Position numbers and translations under genes: made by a program
NCBI GenBank assembly: GCA_030490835.1
Contig: CM059975.1
Coordinates: forward strand, 15,877,579-15,941,578
Source: Annona cherimola
Taxonomy: Eukaryota; Streptophyta; Magnoliopsida; Magnoliales; Annonaceae
Length of the DNA stretch: 64,000 nt
Reading direction: 5' to 3'
Notes under the pieces: generated by a model
The model's database searches: none
What the model was told of the DNA's origin: nothing
Seen by the model: the letters and a program-made list of their open reading frames with translations, nothing else
Shown: in pieces, positions 13,001 to 21,915 of the stretch
Numbering within the stretch: the first letter of the stretch is position 1
Layout of the letters: every line of letters begins with the position of its first letter

Positions 13001-16000
13001 CCCTTCTTCATTTGTTTTGGAATAAAAAATGTACGTCTTTTCTCTTACTTTTCATAGGTTGGATGAGATGCCCATGCGACCGGAATGGGATGAATTCTCT
13101 CATTTCTTCAACAGCAATCTATGTGTTTTTATTTTTTCATACAACTTTTTCAATGTTATTATACTTTTTTATTGTTAAATATAACTTTTCTTCTACATAA
13201 TACACTTCTATCCCATATTCTCATCCCCATCCAATCTAAGTCACGAGACAAAATAACTACAAGCATTAAAAGAGAGATCATTATATGGTGCAATATCTAT
13301 CTTCTATTTTATATTCTCAAAGCCAATACAATAAGTTGCCACTCAAAATTACTTGTGTACGCACTGCTATCGGGAGGCTACTACATTGTGACACTGCATC
13401 GGGTTGCCTTCTCAGTGGGGAGCAACACAGAAAATTCATTTAATATTTCCAGTGTGATTTTATTACTTGGTATCTATTATGAGCTTTGGAAAATATATTA
13501 TTGCAGTGCCATTATAGCCTCGACAGCGAGACGTCACAACTTGTAAGTTTCGGCCAAGATGTGGTTGATTAGGAACATAATCTATTGAAGAGTCATTGTG
13601 CCAGCTACTTGATGTTTGTAGAGAGTGAAAACTCTTCAAGTAAAATTCATTTTATTGGTTGGTTTCTATGTCCAATGACAGAGTTAAAAATAAAATGAAT
13701 ACGGGTGTCACAAAAAGGAGAATATGGGGCTGGATCTCAAAATTAGGCCAAATGTCTGCAATGCATCATTCCTTTTTTTTTTTTTTTTTTTTTTTTTTAC
13801 CATTTCCTGCAAATCGTTAAATTAGAAAATCTTAGTATGATGTAACGAGCATGTATTAAGACAGTCTGCTATCTCACACCTGCCAACAGTATCATGTTAT
13901 CAGCACTCAAACGGAGACTTACAAAAAGAAGGTACACTGACATCTGCCACCAAACACCATTTCCTTTCTACAACAAAATATTTGCATTTGATTAATTGAC
14001 TTCTAATGTGCTACTCGCAGATTAGGAACCTGCATGAAGCACACGCAAATCTATTACGTCAACTGGTGAGTGCTCTTCTTATTCTCTCAAACCCATTATT
14101 GGAAGGAGCCCGATTATATGCATTCAGCTGTATTTCAAACTAAAATATATTATTCAGATTTTTTACAATTAGTTGCATTTTTAATTTTTCTTCGTAAATA
14201 TGTTGTTTAAGTGCATTTAATTCCTAGACTAAGTTTTGCAATTTTACAATATTTTTATATTTATTTTGATTTTTTAAAAATTATCCATTTCAAAGGCATT
14301 TAAGTCATTTTTCGCTATTTGAAAATTTTGATTTCTTAAAAATAAAAAAATAAATATTTACAGTATTATAAAATGGTAAAATTCGGTATGTATTAAATAA
14401 TTTGTGAAAACATGTTTCCAAAGAAAAATTAAAAAATATAATTAATTGTAAAGAAGAATAATGTATTTTAGCTTAAAATATAACTAAATGCATATCACCG
14501 GGCCTGGGTCCATATTGGAAATGATTGGAGAAAAGAAATAAAAGTAATTAAAAATAAAATTACGTGAACAATTATGCCAATCACAAATTGATGAATAACG
14601 ATAAACAGTTTAATCACGTGACTATACATAGAGGAAAATAATGAAGTGCATTGAGAATGCATTATAGTTGCAGTGTTATGGTATAGTCCACTGCAAAATA
14701 GGGCTTACTTAATCATAAAATCAGCTTTTACCCCATCCATGTATTTAAAATTATTTACTTTAACTAATTTCCATCGAAATCAAATATTTGTATGGACTCA
14801 TCCTAAAACGGTACAAAATTAACGTAATAATATTTTAAATTCATATGTTCAATATCTAAACCATTTAAAGTATGATTTTTATATAAATAAATAATTGTAT
14901 AAAGTATTATAGTATTTTAATTTATGCACAACTCATTTTATAATGAAATACAACATATTTATGATGTATATGGACTGTACTTGAATGTTTCTCAAATGTA
15001 GTCATATAGAAAAATTATCCAGTGCATATAAATGCATCATAAATTACAGTGTATTTGACTCAAAAGCATTACATTATCATAAAATGTACATATACTCCAC
15101 CAATTTTATTTAGAATTATTCTTTTATCAGCATACCAATTTTAATCTAAATTGGATATGTGTATGAGCTCCATCTGAAAATGGTAAAAAATCAACATAAC
15201 AAATTTGATATAAATGAAAATTTTAAACTTATTTTTTCAATATGTAAACTATTTAAGATATAATTTAGGAATTTGATTTCATGTACTTGGGTACACTTAG
15301 CTTATTAAAAATGTCGTTGATTTAAAAAAAATTTAAAAAAGGGTAAAAATTGATATATATGTTAAATAACATTAAATTAATATATAAAAAATTTTAAGAA
15401 ATAAAAATGGGTATTTGTACCTAGGTGCACAAAATTAGCTTCCTATAATTAACACATAGACAAATGATTGTATAAAATATTGGTACATTTAAACACACAT
15501 AGAGCTTATTTTGAACCAAATGCATCGTAAGTTATGGTACATATTAATGCACGAAATAAGTTATCATAAGATATAATTTTATACATAAATAAATGATTGT
15601 ATAAAAAAATAATTGATGACCCAGAAAGTTAAATTCCTAAAGGAAAATATCATTCCTAGAGAGGTAAAATCTTCGTTTTCTGGTTTTTCTTTCTATCTCA
15701 TGCCCAACAAATAGCAGATTTAGGACCCTTTAGACGGTAGAGGCAATTTTGACACGAAGGGAGGAAACAGCGACGTCAAAATAAATAGAATTTTGAAATA
15801 TTTTTAAAATTTCTATGAAAAATTATATAATTATTGAAATTTGAAACTGTATGCATGCAGATCCGCCCATGTGTCCAACCTTCAGTATTTCTAACCTGGC
15901 AATCTTGGAATCTTTGTATTGATAGGAAGGGCTGGCTGAGAATGCAGGATATGGGTTGGTGGATGATGGAGCAGACTATGAAGCTGCACTTGCTTTGGCG

Positions 16001-16060
16001 AATGGCACCCATAATCTTCACGATGCTGGGTTTGGCATCCACGATCTTCGCCTTGCATGA
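1025..16060 (+). CDS. AP3: APETALA3-like (paleoAP3, B-class) MADS-box transcription factor
   Basis: Floral B-class MIKC MADS protein. Such proteins bind CArG boxes as heterodimers with PISTILLATA-type partners and specify petal and stamen identity. Exons by GT-AG borders: 1025-1212, 1305-1371, 7009-7070, 12877-12976, 13890-13931, 14021-14065, 15926-16060. Their sizes (188, 67, 62, 100, 42, 45, 135 bp) fit the usual AP3 pattern, all phases agree, and they give 212 residues. The MADS domain fills exon 1 ([13 protein letters not shown], then RQVTYSKRR). I domain: [17 protein letters not shown] domain: exons 3-6, with [17 protein letters not shown] and [14 protein letters not shown]. The C-terminus ends [10 protein letters not shown], the paleoAP3 motif. 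The PI-derived motif before it is reduced to about HNLH, where relatives have roughly 13 more residues. Intron 2 contains a complete antisense copia element and intron 3 several MITEs, so the gene spans 15 kb. The family call is secure; exon 7 start is slightly less so. Confidence 0.93.
1505..2096 (-). repeat. 3' LTR of the copia element
   Basis: 592 bp, matching 6414-6955 over nearly its whole length. It differs by scattered substitutions and by roughly 50 extra bases near 1880-1975. The outer end has TGCTGG where the other LTR has TGTTGG. Confidence 0.93.
2700..3688 (-). pseudogene. Copia reverse transcriptase C-terminal part and RNase H, inactivated
   Basis: The open part (3062-3688) begins in the RT palm and ends in the start of RNase H. 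The catalytic YVDD box reads YIDY, so the second active-site aspartate is replaced by tyrosine. Further copia landmarks are [16 protein letters not shown] and [10 protein letters not shown]. After a stop, RNase H continues to about 2700 with [20 protein letters not shown]. The remainder is frameshifted. This polyprotein piece cannot be active. Confidence 0.9.
4079..4522 (-). pseudogene. Copia polyprotein: SH3-like region after integrase, and linker
   Basis: 147 open codons starting [16 protein letters not shown], which matches the C/FIGY element of the retroviral-polymerase SH3-like domain that follows copia integrase. It continues into the acidic, poorly conserved linker before RT. Stops and shifts separate it from the integrase core upstream and RT downstream. 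Confidence 0.75.
5039..5299 (-). pseudogene. Copia GAG-pre-integrase domain
   Basis: 86 open codons containing [16 protein letters not shown], the histidine part of the HHCC zinc-binding pre-integrase module, followed by the cysteine part at the end. Homology to the integrase core continues toward 4850 in other frames. Confidence 0.82.
5600..6285 (-). pseudogene. Copia gag remnant with damaged zinc knuckle
   Basis: An open frame at 6013-6285 begins METTTLS, a plausible gag start just inside the 5' LTR. Toward the C-terminus (about 5640-5700) a CCHC knuckle reads [14 protein letters not shown], with tyrosine at the position of the first zinc-binding cysteine. Between them the frame is interrupted. 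Confidence 0.65.
6414..6955 (-). repeat. 5' LTR of the copia element
   Basis: 542 bp, starting TGTTGGGG and ending CCCAACA on the plus strand; pairs with 1505-2096. No clear primer-binding site complementary to initiator tRNA-Met was recognised next to it. Confidence 0.93.
7071..9272. other. First part of AP3 intron 3, AT-rich
   Basis: No exon or coding signal was found. The stretch has T-rich runs and, at about 8600-9200, a low-complexity AT stretch with weakly inverted ends (CTATCGTTTTAA and AATCGATAG). Nothing else could be assigned. Confidence 0.5.
9273..9910. mobile_element. Family-C MITE carrying a nested Harbinger-like MITE
   Basis: Ends GGAAATAATCC and GGATCGGATCTC are inverted and imperfect, and lie in AT-dinucleotide tracts that may contain the TSD. 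The internal sequence (for example CAACGTAATAAAATAGTTTAATG) recurs in inverted orientation at 9921-10279 and in diverged form at 14633-15620, 26110-26510 and 38655-39035. The element is interrupted by the insertion at 9395-9686. Confidence 0.6.
9395..9686. mobile_element. Harbinger-like MITE, about 290 bp, TSD CAA
   Basis: Terminal inverted repeats GGGTGTGTTTGGTTA and TAACCAAATGCACCC are flanked by CAA (9392-9394 and 9687-9689). Removing the element restores CATACCAATTTTCATCC, which matches the uninterrupted relative near 15130. A 3-bp TSD and these ends fit PIF/Harbinger-type MITEs. Relatives lie at 35737-36026, about 53735-54000 and about 63005-63285. Confidence 0.8.
9921..10279. mobile_element. 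Family-C MITE, inverted relative to its neighbour
   Basis: Ends GGGGGAGCTGTTC and AATATTTTCC are imperfect inverted repeats in AT-dinucleotide flanks. Internally it is the reverse complement of the 9700-9900 region (ATTAGAATGCAATGAAACTTT). It forms a head-to-head pair with 9273-9910. Confidence 0.6.
10280..11039. repeat. AT-rich intron 3 with decayed Harbinger-like MITE pieces
   Basis: At 10475-10640 the bases resemble the 9395-9686 element in reverse (TAAAATAGATAAGATAATTATATGA), and 10670-10880 resembles it forward. Ends and TSDs are not preserved. No coding signal was seen. Confidence 0.4.
11040..11660. other. GC-richer islet in AP3 intron 3, unassigned
   Basis: Base composition rises sharply at about 11040-11340 and 11530-11650 compared with the surrounding intron. 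Short open stretches occur on both strands (plus strand: [18 protein letters not shown] and [18 protein letters not shown]; minus strand: [20 protein letters not shown]), but none is long and I recognise no family. It could be a captured gene fragment or an old retrogene remnant. Confidence 0.3.
11840..12290. repeat. Decayed inverted-repeat MITE (Harbinger-like relatives)
   Basis: The two halves, around 11880-12000 and 12040-12280, are partly complementary and share the motif around TATCTATTTTAGCTTT with the Harbinger-like MITEs. No TSD was found. About 12590-12720 is a short GC-richer patch with no recognisable coding content. Confidence 0.35.
14112..14499. mobile_element. Foldback MITE (hairpin family), old copy in AP3 intron 6
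   Basis: Ends GATTATATGCATTCAG and CTAAATGCATATC are inverted over about 70 bp. The inner arms and centre (GGCATTTAAGTCATTTTT) match the foldback MITEs at 35145, 40007 and 55206. No clean 9-bp TSD can be read. Confidence 0.6.
14633..14995. mobile_element. Family-C MITE, decayed
   Basis: Begins GGAAAATAATGAAGTGCAT and follows the order of 9273-9910: CCCCATCCATGTATTTAAAATT, then AAAATTAACGTAATA, then an end resembling the AACATTTAAACC region. The borders are approximate. Confidence 0.45.
15003..15620. mobile_element. Family-C MITE interrupted by a foldback MITE
   Basis: Begins AGAAAAATTATCCAGTGCAT and matches 9273-9910 in order. It is interrupted at about 15268-15444, where the text resumes with ACAAATGATTGTATAAA. 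The borders are approximate. Confidence 0.45.
15268..15444. mobile_element. Short foldback MITE nested in a family-C MITE
   Basis: Inverted ends of about 28 bp (near GGAATTTGATTTCATG and CAAAATTAGCTTCC, with GTACTTGGGTAC and GTACCTAGGTGC inside) enclose an AT core. ATAATT flanks both sides, a possible remnant of a 9-bp TSD. Its subterminal GGTGCAC resembles the foldback MITE at 63397-63747. Confidence 0.5.
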
Positions 16061-16979
16061 GAGATATGCAAACCCAGTAGTTATTATATTTGAAAACAAG
16101 CTTACTGCCAAAGGATTCAACTTAATAGCTACATATAGAACCAGCATGATATAGTAAAACACTTGGTTGCTTAAATTTCAACCACCTTAATTACAACCCA
16201 TTAAAATAATTTTCATGTAAAACAATATTGCGGGGGTGGGTTTGTTCTGCGGGTCAGTTAGGAAATCCTATCATCAGCTTCGGACATAAGTGCTTTTTTT
16301 AAGTTTCAAACAATATTGGTATGATCCCTTTTAACTTTCTAATTTGCTGGCTGATTTCTTCTCCTTAAAATCTTTTTGATTGTTTTTATCCTTAAATTTG
16401 ATCTCTTGTTTGGTAGTTTGGCATGCATTGTGTCTTCCTTGTCTTTGGAAAATAAATATATCAACCTCTATTTAATTAATGGATTTTATATTTCATAATT
16501 TTGTTTTTTAATGGATTTTATATATAAGGGGACTGTCTCGTTGTAAACGTTTCCCCATTTAGCTAAAGGGGAAATGTTAGTGTGGACCTTATTAAGTTGA
16601 TTTCGAGAAATCCGAATCTTTTATCTTGTTTCGCACGAATATCAAAAACATTTCAAAAAATATACATAAACATTCTTCAGACTTGAAAGTTTTAACCGAT
16701 TTATAGGTAGTGCTAAATGATTTTAGTTTTCTAGCATATCACAGTTATTCTATAATGAAAATTACTTATATTTACTAACTAAAATGATGCATAATTATTT
16801 GGTTGTTACTTTTTGATTCAAGTTACATATATACAAAGTAACTTGTATAGCTGATTTTTTTTTAAGAGAACCTTGTATAGCGTATAAACTTACATTATAA
16901 AGTCTATGAGTAGGAGAGACATAGCTAAATATAAAAACACACAGCTCTGCTCATAAATGAAAACACAACTCTACTCATG
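16061..16979. other. AP3-like gene 3' flank
   Basis: Contains the probable 3' UTR just after the stop codon. Nothing else was recognised. Confidence 0.5.
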
Positions 16980-17305
16980 TGGACTTTCTCAACCAAAAAA
17001 AAGCTTTACTCATGTGGACGGCTAGGATCGAAACCTAAATTAGTCTCTTCCGGGACACTACCTCGTGTCACTGCACTAGAGCTTGGCACAATTAAACACA
17101 TTCATAAAAGATTAAAAGTTTCCACTTGTCATAAGGGAGGCTTAGAGCCGAACCCTCACACTTGAAGGGAATAGTTTTGAAAACCCTTTGCACTTAGAGA
17201 GTATTTTTGAAAACCTACTATGAAGTGGGAATTGAACCTCAGTCAGCCACAACAAGGCCGATAAAAGTTATCAACTGGACTAACACACCTGGTTGGCGGT
17301 CTGTT
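16980..17305 (-). mobile_element. tRNA-derived SINE, possibly dimeric
   Basis: Read on the minus strand from about 17305, an A-box-like TTAGTCCAGTTGATAA is followed by a perfect B box GGTTCAATTCC (near 17230). About 200 bp further on, a second tRNA-like pair occurs: AAGCTCTAGTGCAGTG and GGTTTCGATCC (near 17030). The 3' end is T-rich (TTTTTTTTGG). No clear TSD was found. Two tandem tRNA-like heads suggest a dimeric SINE or two adjacent insertions. Confidence 0.5.
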
Positions 17306-18195
17306 ACTTAGTTGAACACTAACCTTGTTTATGTTATATTTTTGCGATTTTTCTTTTGTTTTCTTTTGAATTTTCATATGTGCTCGAGTGTATTTAGTTC
17401 ATTTCCATCAAAAAGTGTATTTAACTCGTATACTCAAGTTTAACAATTTTGAATGTATTTTTAAATTTTTAAAAAATTACCATTTTTCATGCACGAGGAA
17501 ATATGAGATTGGTGAATTTTTTTCTTTTTAGTTTTAAAGATTTATTCAAGTATCCAGTAGATGGGTAGAATTCGGCATGTGTTTAGCTAGGGATGAGGTT
17601 ACCTTCATCGTCCAAAGCCTACAAATTGTTTTTATTTTTCATACAAATTTCATCGACAGCCAACCTTCATCGTCCAAAGCAAAACACGAGAACGCGGCTA
17701 GGGATGCGGCCACATTGCATGTCCAACATCCAGAGAAGATAATGAAAAACGAGAGCCAAATTATGCGGCCATGAAAAATACATCACCACTAAATGATTTT
17801 CACCGACCGTTTGACATGTAATTACAACGATTTAAAATTTCCCCCTATTATTTACAATAATTCGTGGTAATAATTAAGACTGAAGAAATATAAAATGCCT
17901 CACAAAAAAATTTTAAAAAGTCATCATCATGGAAAAAAAAGAAAAATGGAAGAATTGAAAGACTATGTCCGTTTTCGGTTTGGCCCTTGGACAAGGACAA
18001 TATTTTGTGCTCACGTGACACAAGATCGTTGTCCAAATTTTGTAATTATCATCTCAGAAGGAGGCCTTAGAAAAATAGAGATCTTGAAAATTCGACTTTC
18101 TAAATTTGCTCAAATTACAATTAATATCAATTACCTCCTTTGAGATATTCTTTAACTCGTAATAATCAGACTTAGAAGATCTAATTTGATATCGT
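17306..18195. other. Intergenic, with a small internal duplication
   Basis: CCTTCATCGTCCAAAGC occurs twice (near 17601 and 17663), as does GCTAGGGATG (near 17586 and 17697), suggesting a local rearranged duplication. No gene was seen. Confidence 0.4.
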
Positions 18196-18883
18196 GTATA
18201 TGGCAATGTTGTCAGAACCGAACCGGTGATCGAACCGGAAAAGGAACTGGTCTGGTTCGAACCGGTTCGACCGGTTAAATAAACCGGTTTGAACCGGTGA
18301 CGTCAGCATAGCATATTTATGATGTCATAAATATTAAATTAATTTTAAATTTTAAATAAATATACTGATAAAATTATATTTTCATAAATCTTAAATATAT
18401 ATGTTAAATTTTAAAAATCACAATATAAGTACGAAATATGCAAAAAGAAATTAATAGCAAGATTTAAAAAAAATCTTTAAACATGCTTTTCTTAGTATAT
18501 TTAACCTGTTAGCTAGTATTTTGTATTTGACATGTAGTAGGCCTTACTTAATGTAGACAATAGATATCCAAGCACTGATTCTTTTCGATCGGTCAAAAAA
18601 TATATATTTTTATTTTTTTGAAAATATTTTTATAAATATATTAATGTAGTTATATTTAATCTATAAGCCAAGTTTTACCATTTTTGGATATATATTTATT
18701 TTAAATTTTTAAAAATACATACCTATGTATTTAAAAATCCAAAATAAATATATATATCTAAAAATGATAAAACTTAGTTTATGAATTAAATATAACTAGA
18801 TGGGCATGTTTATAAAAATATTTTTCAAAAAAACGAAAAAAATATTTTTTGACCAAAATCACAAAGAACTAAAGATCATTCAG

Positions 18884-20253
18884 TAGGGGTGCAACTTGGG
18901 TCGGGTAGGTCCGGGTAGGGGTCGACCCTACCCTTACCCTATTTTAAAAAACTCTTACCCTACCCTATTTTACCTCGGGTCGGTTCGAGGCATACCCTAC
19001 CCTATTTTTTTGAGGTCGGGTCGGTTTCGGTTTCGGTTCCAAATTGGTTCCATTAAACAATTTATCAAATTTGTTCCAAACATTTGCAGGAAATTCATAA
19101 AACAGTTAACAGATGCATGAAACTTTTAACAACAAATCAGTCAGCTATTACCTATGTAATTAATCTGTTCTGGTTATCCTCATCTCAATCTGCAGGCCCA
19201 ACTACTGACTAGACTAATCCAAAGTCAAGATCATTAGCCTGTGTAATCAGACCACAATGAGTCTCCCCACATGTTTGTATAAGTATTTTAGCATGTCATT
19301 TTAGATTGAGCTACTCACTAGATAAGCGGACAAAAATATGCAGTGAATAAGGCTCCCTAGATAGATGAAAAAGTCAACAACACAAGATCCTAACGGAGGT
19401 TTCTAGGTAGACTCATCACCAAATCACAATAGCAACTGATGTTAAGGCCAGAAATACATAGGAATCGGAAAATGGGGCATAGAGGCAAGCATCCTCTTCA
19501 CCTACCACAGATCTAAGGCGGCAAACGACCGATGGCGAGTGGCGACAGTAGACAAGGTGGAGGGCATCGGCGACTCGACGTTCCGACGATGGCGTTGGAG
19601 AAGAGGTAGGCCGCAGGCGATGGCGTCGGAGAAGATTCCGGCGATGGTGTCCGAGAAGAGGCAGGCGATGGCATCGGAGTCTCGGAGAAGAGGCGGGTGA
19701 TGGCGTTGGAGAAGAGGTAGGCTGCAGGCGATGGCGTCGGAGAAGATTCCGACGATGGTGTCCGAGAAGAGGCAGGCCGTAGGCGATGTGTCGGAGTTTA
19801 TTCCGGCGATGGTGTCCGAGAAGAGGCAGGCGATGACATTAGAGTCTCGGAGAAGAGGCAGGCGATGGTGTCGGAGAAGAGGTGGGTGATGGCGTCGGAG
19901 AAGAGGTGGGCGATGGCGGTGGAGAAGAGGCAGGCGATGGCGCGATGGCGCGATGCGGATTTGGGAATTTTTGGGCGCAGAGAGAAAAGCAAGCCGCGAG
20001 AGGAGGGACAACTGACGAGCCCGCAAAATCGCAAACCCTATAATATATATATATATTTATTATAATAATATTATATGAATTCGGTTCATTTCTGGGTACC
20101 CAGCAGCTGGAACCGACCCTACCCAAATTACACCGGGTATTTTTAAACCGGAACCGAACCGACCCTACGGGTAATCCTAGTGGAACCGAACCTACCCTAT
20201 TTCGGGTACCCATCGGGTCGACCCGTGGGTACCCGACCCAAGTTGCACCCCTA
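18884..20253. mobile_element. Non-autonomous hAT element, 1.37 kb, TSD TCATTCAG
   Basis: Ends TAGGGGTGCAACTTGGGT and ACCCAAGTTGCACCCCTA are perfect inverted repeats. The 8-bp TSD TCATTCAG is exact (18876-18883 and 20254-20261) and lies in the right arm of a foldback MITE. Subterminal arrays are built on CCCTACCC and GGGTCGG. No transposase was seen; the interior is a minisatellite. The copy at 60600-61445 has the same TIR. Confidence 0.92.
19540..19950. repeat. GC-rich minisatellite inside the hAT element
   Basis: Imperfect tandem units of roughly 24 bp built on GGCGATGGCGTCGGAGAAGA, with longer blocks also repeated (for example 19610-19660 and 19725-19775). It leaves a minus-strand frame (19502-20026) open, but the resulting peptide is simply the repeat and resembles no family. 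Confidence 0.85.
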
Positions 20254-20265
20254 TCATTCAGGCAG

Positions 20266-20363
20266 ATATCCCCCTCCGTATTCCCCTGAACCAGAATGCA
20301 ATCGCCGAAAATGGATATCGCCCTCCGTATTCCCCTGGACCAGAATGTAATCGCCGAAAATGG
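20266..20363. repeat. Two tandem 49-bp units in the outer hAT element
   Basis: A unit starting GATATC and containing CCCTCCGTATTCCCCTG and CAATCGCCGAAAATG occurs twice in direct succession with few differences. The TSD of the nested MITE lies at its left edge. Confidence 0.7.
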
Positions 20364-20945
20364 AGATGGCGCAACTCTGATGGACGCCGCTGCTCTGCTT
20401 GTCGCCGGAAATAAAGGAGATCGCTGCTCATCACCGGAAATGGATAGATCATGGATCTGCTGGTCGCTGAACCCTGATCGGACGTTGCTGCTCTGCTGGT
20501 TGCCGAAAATGGAAAGGACGTCGCCGCTCGTCGCCGGAAATGGAGAGGTTGATGCTTCGCTATCGCCAAATGCTAATCGGACGAGATGAAGATGCCTAGA
20601 CGTCGTGAGCTAGGGGCTTCTCTTGTCGATTTGGGGCTTCTCATGGTCGATTGGACGTCCCTCCTCTGCTGGTCGCCGGAAATGAAAACGAGGTCGCTGC
20701 TCGTCGCCGGAAATGGAGACTCGTGGCTCTACTGGTCGCCGAACGCAGATCGGACGTCGCTGCTCTGCCGATTGCCGGAAATGGAAAGGAGGTAGTTGCT
20801 TTGCTGTTGCCGAATGCCGATCGGACGAGATGAAGACGCCGGGGGCAGCACCGCAGTAGGAAGTTGCCGGTGGAGCTCCTCTTCTCGATTTGGGGCGATT
20901 TGGGGCTTCTCGTCGTCGTCGACGACGAGCTGACGACGACAAACA
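20364..20945. repeat. Degenerate GC-rich repeats in the outer hAT element
   Basis: Recurring pieces such as CTGCTGGTCGCCGGAAATGGA appear at irregular spacing. Several overlapping open frames on both strands are by-products of the repeat composition. I recognise no protein family. Confidence 0.6.
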
Positions 20946-21152
20946 TTTTTATTTTTTTAACATCCGCCGAACCGACAGACCGGTCGCATACGGTCGAACC
21001 GCAATGTCCGGTTCGACCGCCGGTTCTACGGTTCGAGCGGTTTAATACAATTAAACCGAACCGTAGGCAAACGAACCGGACATTTGACCGGTTCCCGGTT
21101 AGACCGGTCGGACCGGCCGGTCCGGTCCGGTTCTAACAACACTGGTATATGG

Positions 21153-21915
21153 AGAATTTAAATGTTCAATATTTTCAAAGAGAAATAATCTTGTTAGTCA
21201 GACTAAGTAATGATTTAATCCATTTAAAAAAAAATTTCTTTAATTTTTTTCCTATAAATTTGTTAATATAAATGTATTTAACATATAAGCTAAATTTTAA
21301 AAATATTTGGATATGTATATATAGATTTTTAAGATTGGTAAAAATAAGTGCATTTTAGTCATTTTCAATAGTAAAATTTAATTGATATATTAAATATATT
21401 TAAATAAAAAAGTATATGAAAAAAAGTAAAAAAATTTTAAATGAATTTTTAAAATGAGCTAAGTTACTTAGCTCAGGCTAATAAGATCATTTTTTATTTA
21501 AATACGCCTCTTTTAAATTTTAATAATAAATACTGACAACATTTTTTTTGATGGGAAATAACAATAGGTTGAATATATTGAATATAAAATCAAAATATTT
21601 GAAAAGCTACTATAATGGGAGTAAAAGATTTTTTAAAAAATAAAAAATTGTTCAGAAAAGGTCACTAAATATGTTCTTTGTGTAATTATGAATTAGTCCT
21701 TTGATCTGTCTAATTGCGAATATGACCTTTGAATTATTGTCCCAACTGTCAAAATTTGCAACTTCACCAGCACCTATTTTATAATGTAGGAAAATTTAAA
21801 TGTCCAACATGTAAATAACAAATATAAAGGGCCAATTATAATTAGTCAAACTTGAAAGGACTAATTCACAAATATAAGAAATACGGACGCTGACGAGAGA
21901 GACAAAGAACGTGAA
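21153..21915 (+). promoter_or_regulatory. Upstream region of the MATE gene
   Basis: AT-rich. Inverted ends near 21185 (ATCTTGTTAGTCAGACTAAG) and 21490 (GCTCAGGCTAATAAGAT), together with a core resembling the foldback MITEs (GCATTTTAGTCATTTTC), suggest an old, decayed copy. No core promoter motif could be assigned. Confidence 0.4.

Larger units (their letters stand above)
18571..20263. mobile_element. Foldback MITE interrupted by a hAT element
   Basis: The left arm starts AGCACTGATTC and the right arm ends GATCATTCAGGC. The flanks AGATATCCA (18562-18570) and AGATATCCC (20264-20272) agree in 8 of 9 bases. Without the hAT at 18884-20253 and one TSD copy it is about 315 bp, with arms matching the foldback MITEs at 36403, 40007 and 55206. 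Confidence 0.8.
18204..21144. mobile_element. Non-autonomous hAT element, 2.9 kb, TSD GTATATGG
   Basis: The TIR begins CAATGTTGTCAGAACCG on the left and, complemented, CAGTGTTGTTAGAACCG on the right. A perfect 8-bp TSD GTATATGG flanks it (18196-18203 and 21145-21152). Ends and TSD length are those of hAT transposons. Both ends carry dense GAACCGG/CCGGTTC repeats (18210-18300 and 20970-21135), like the subterminal transposase-binding arrays of known hAT elements. No transposase reading frame was seen, so it depends on a partner. It contains two nested insertions and GC-rich tandem repeats. Confidence 0.9.

Noticed and set aside
19502..20026. Possible protein-coding gene on the minus strand
   Set aside because: The frame is a translated minisatellite inside a transposon and shows no domain.
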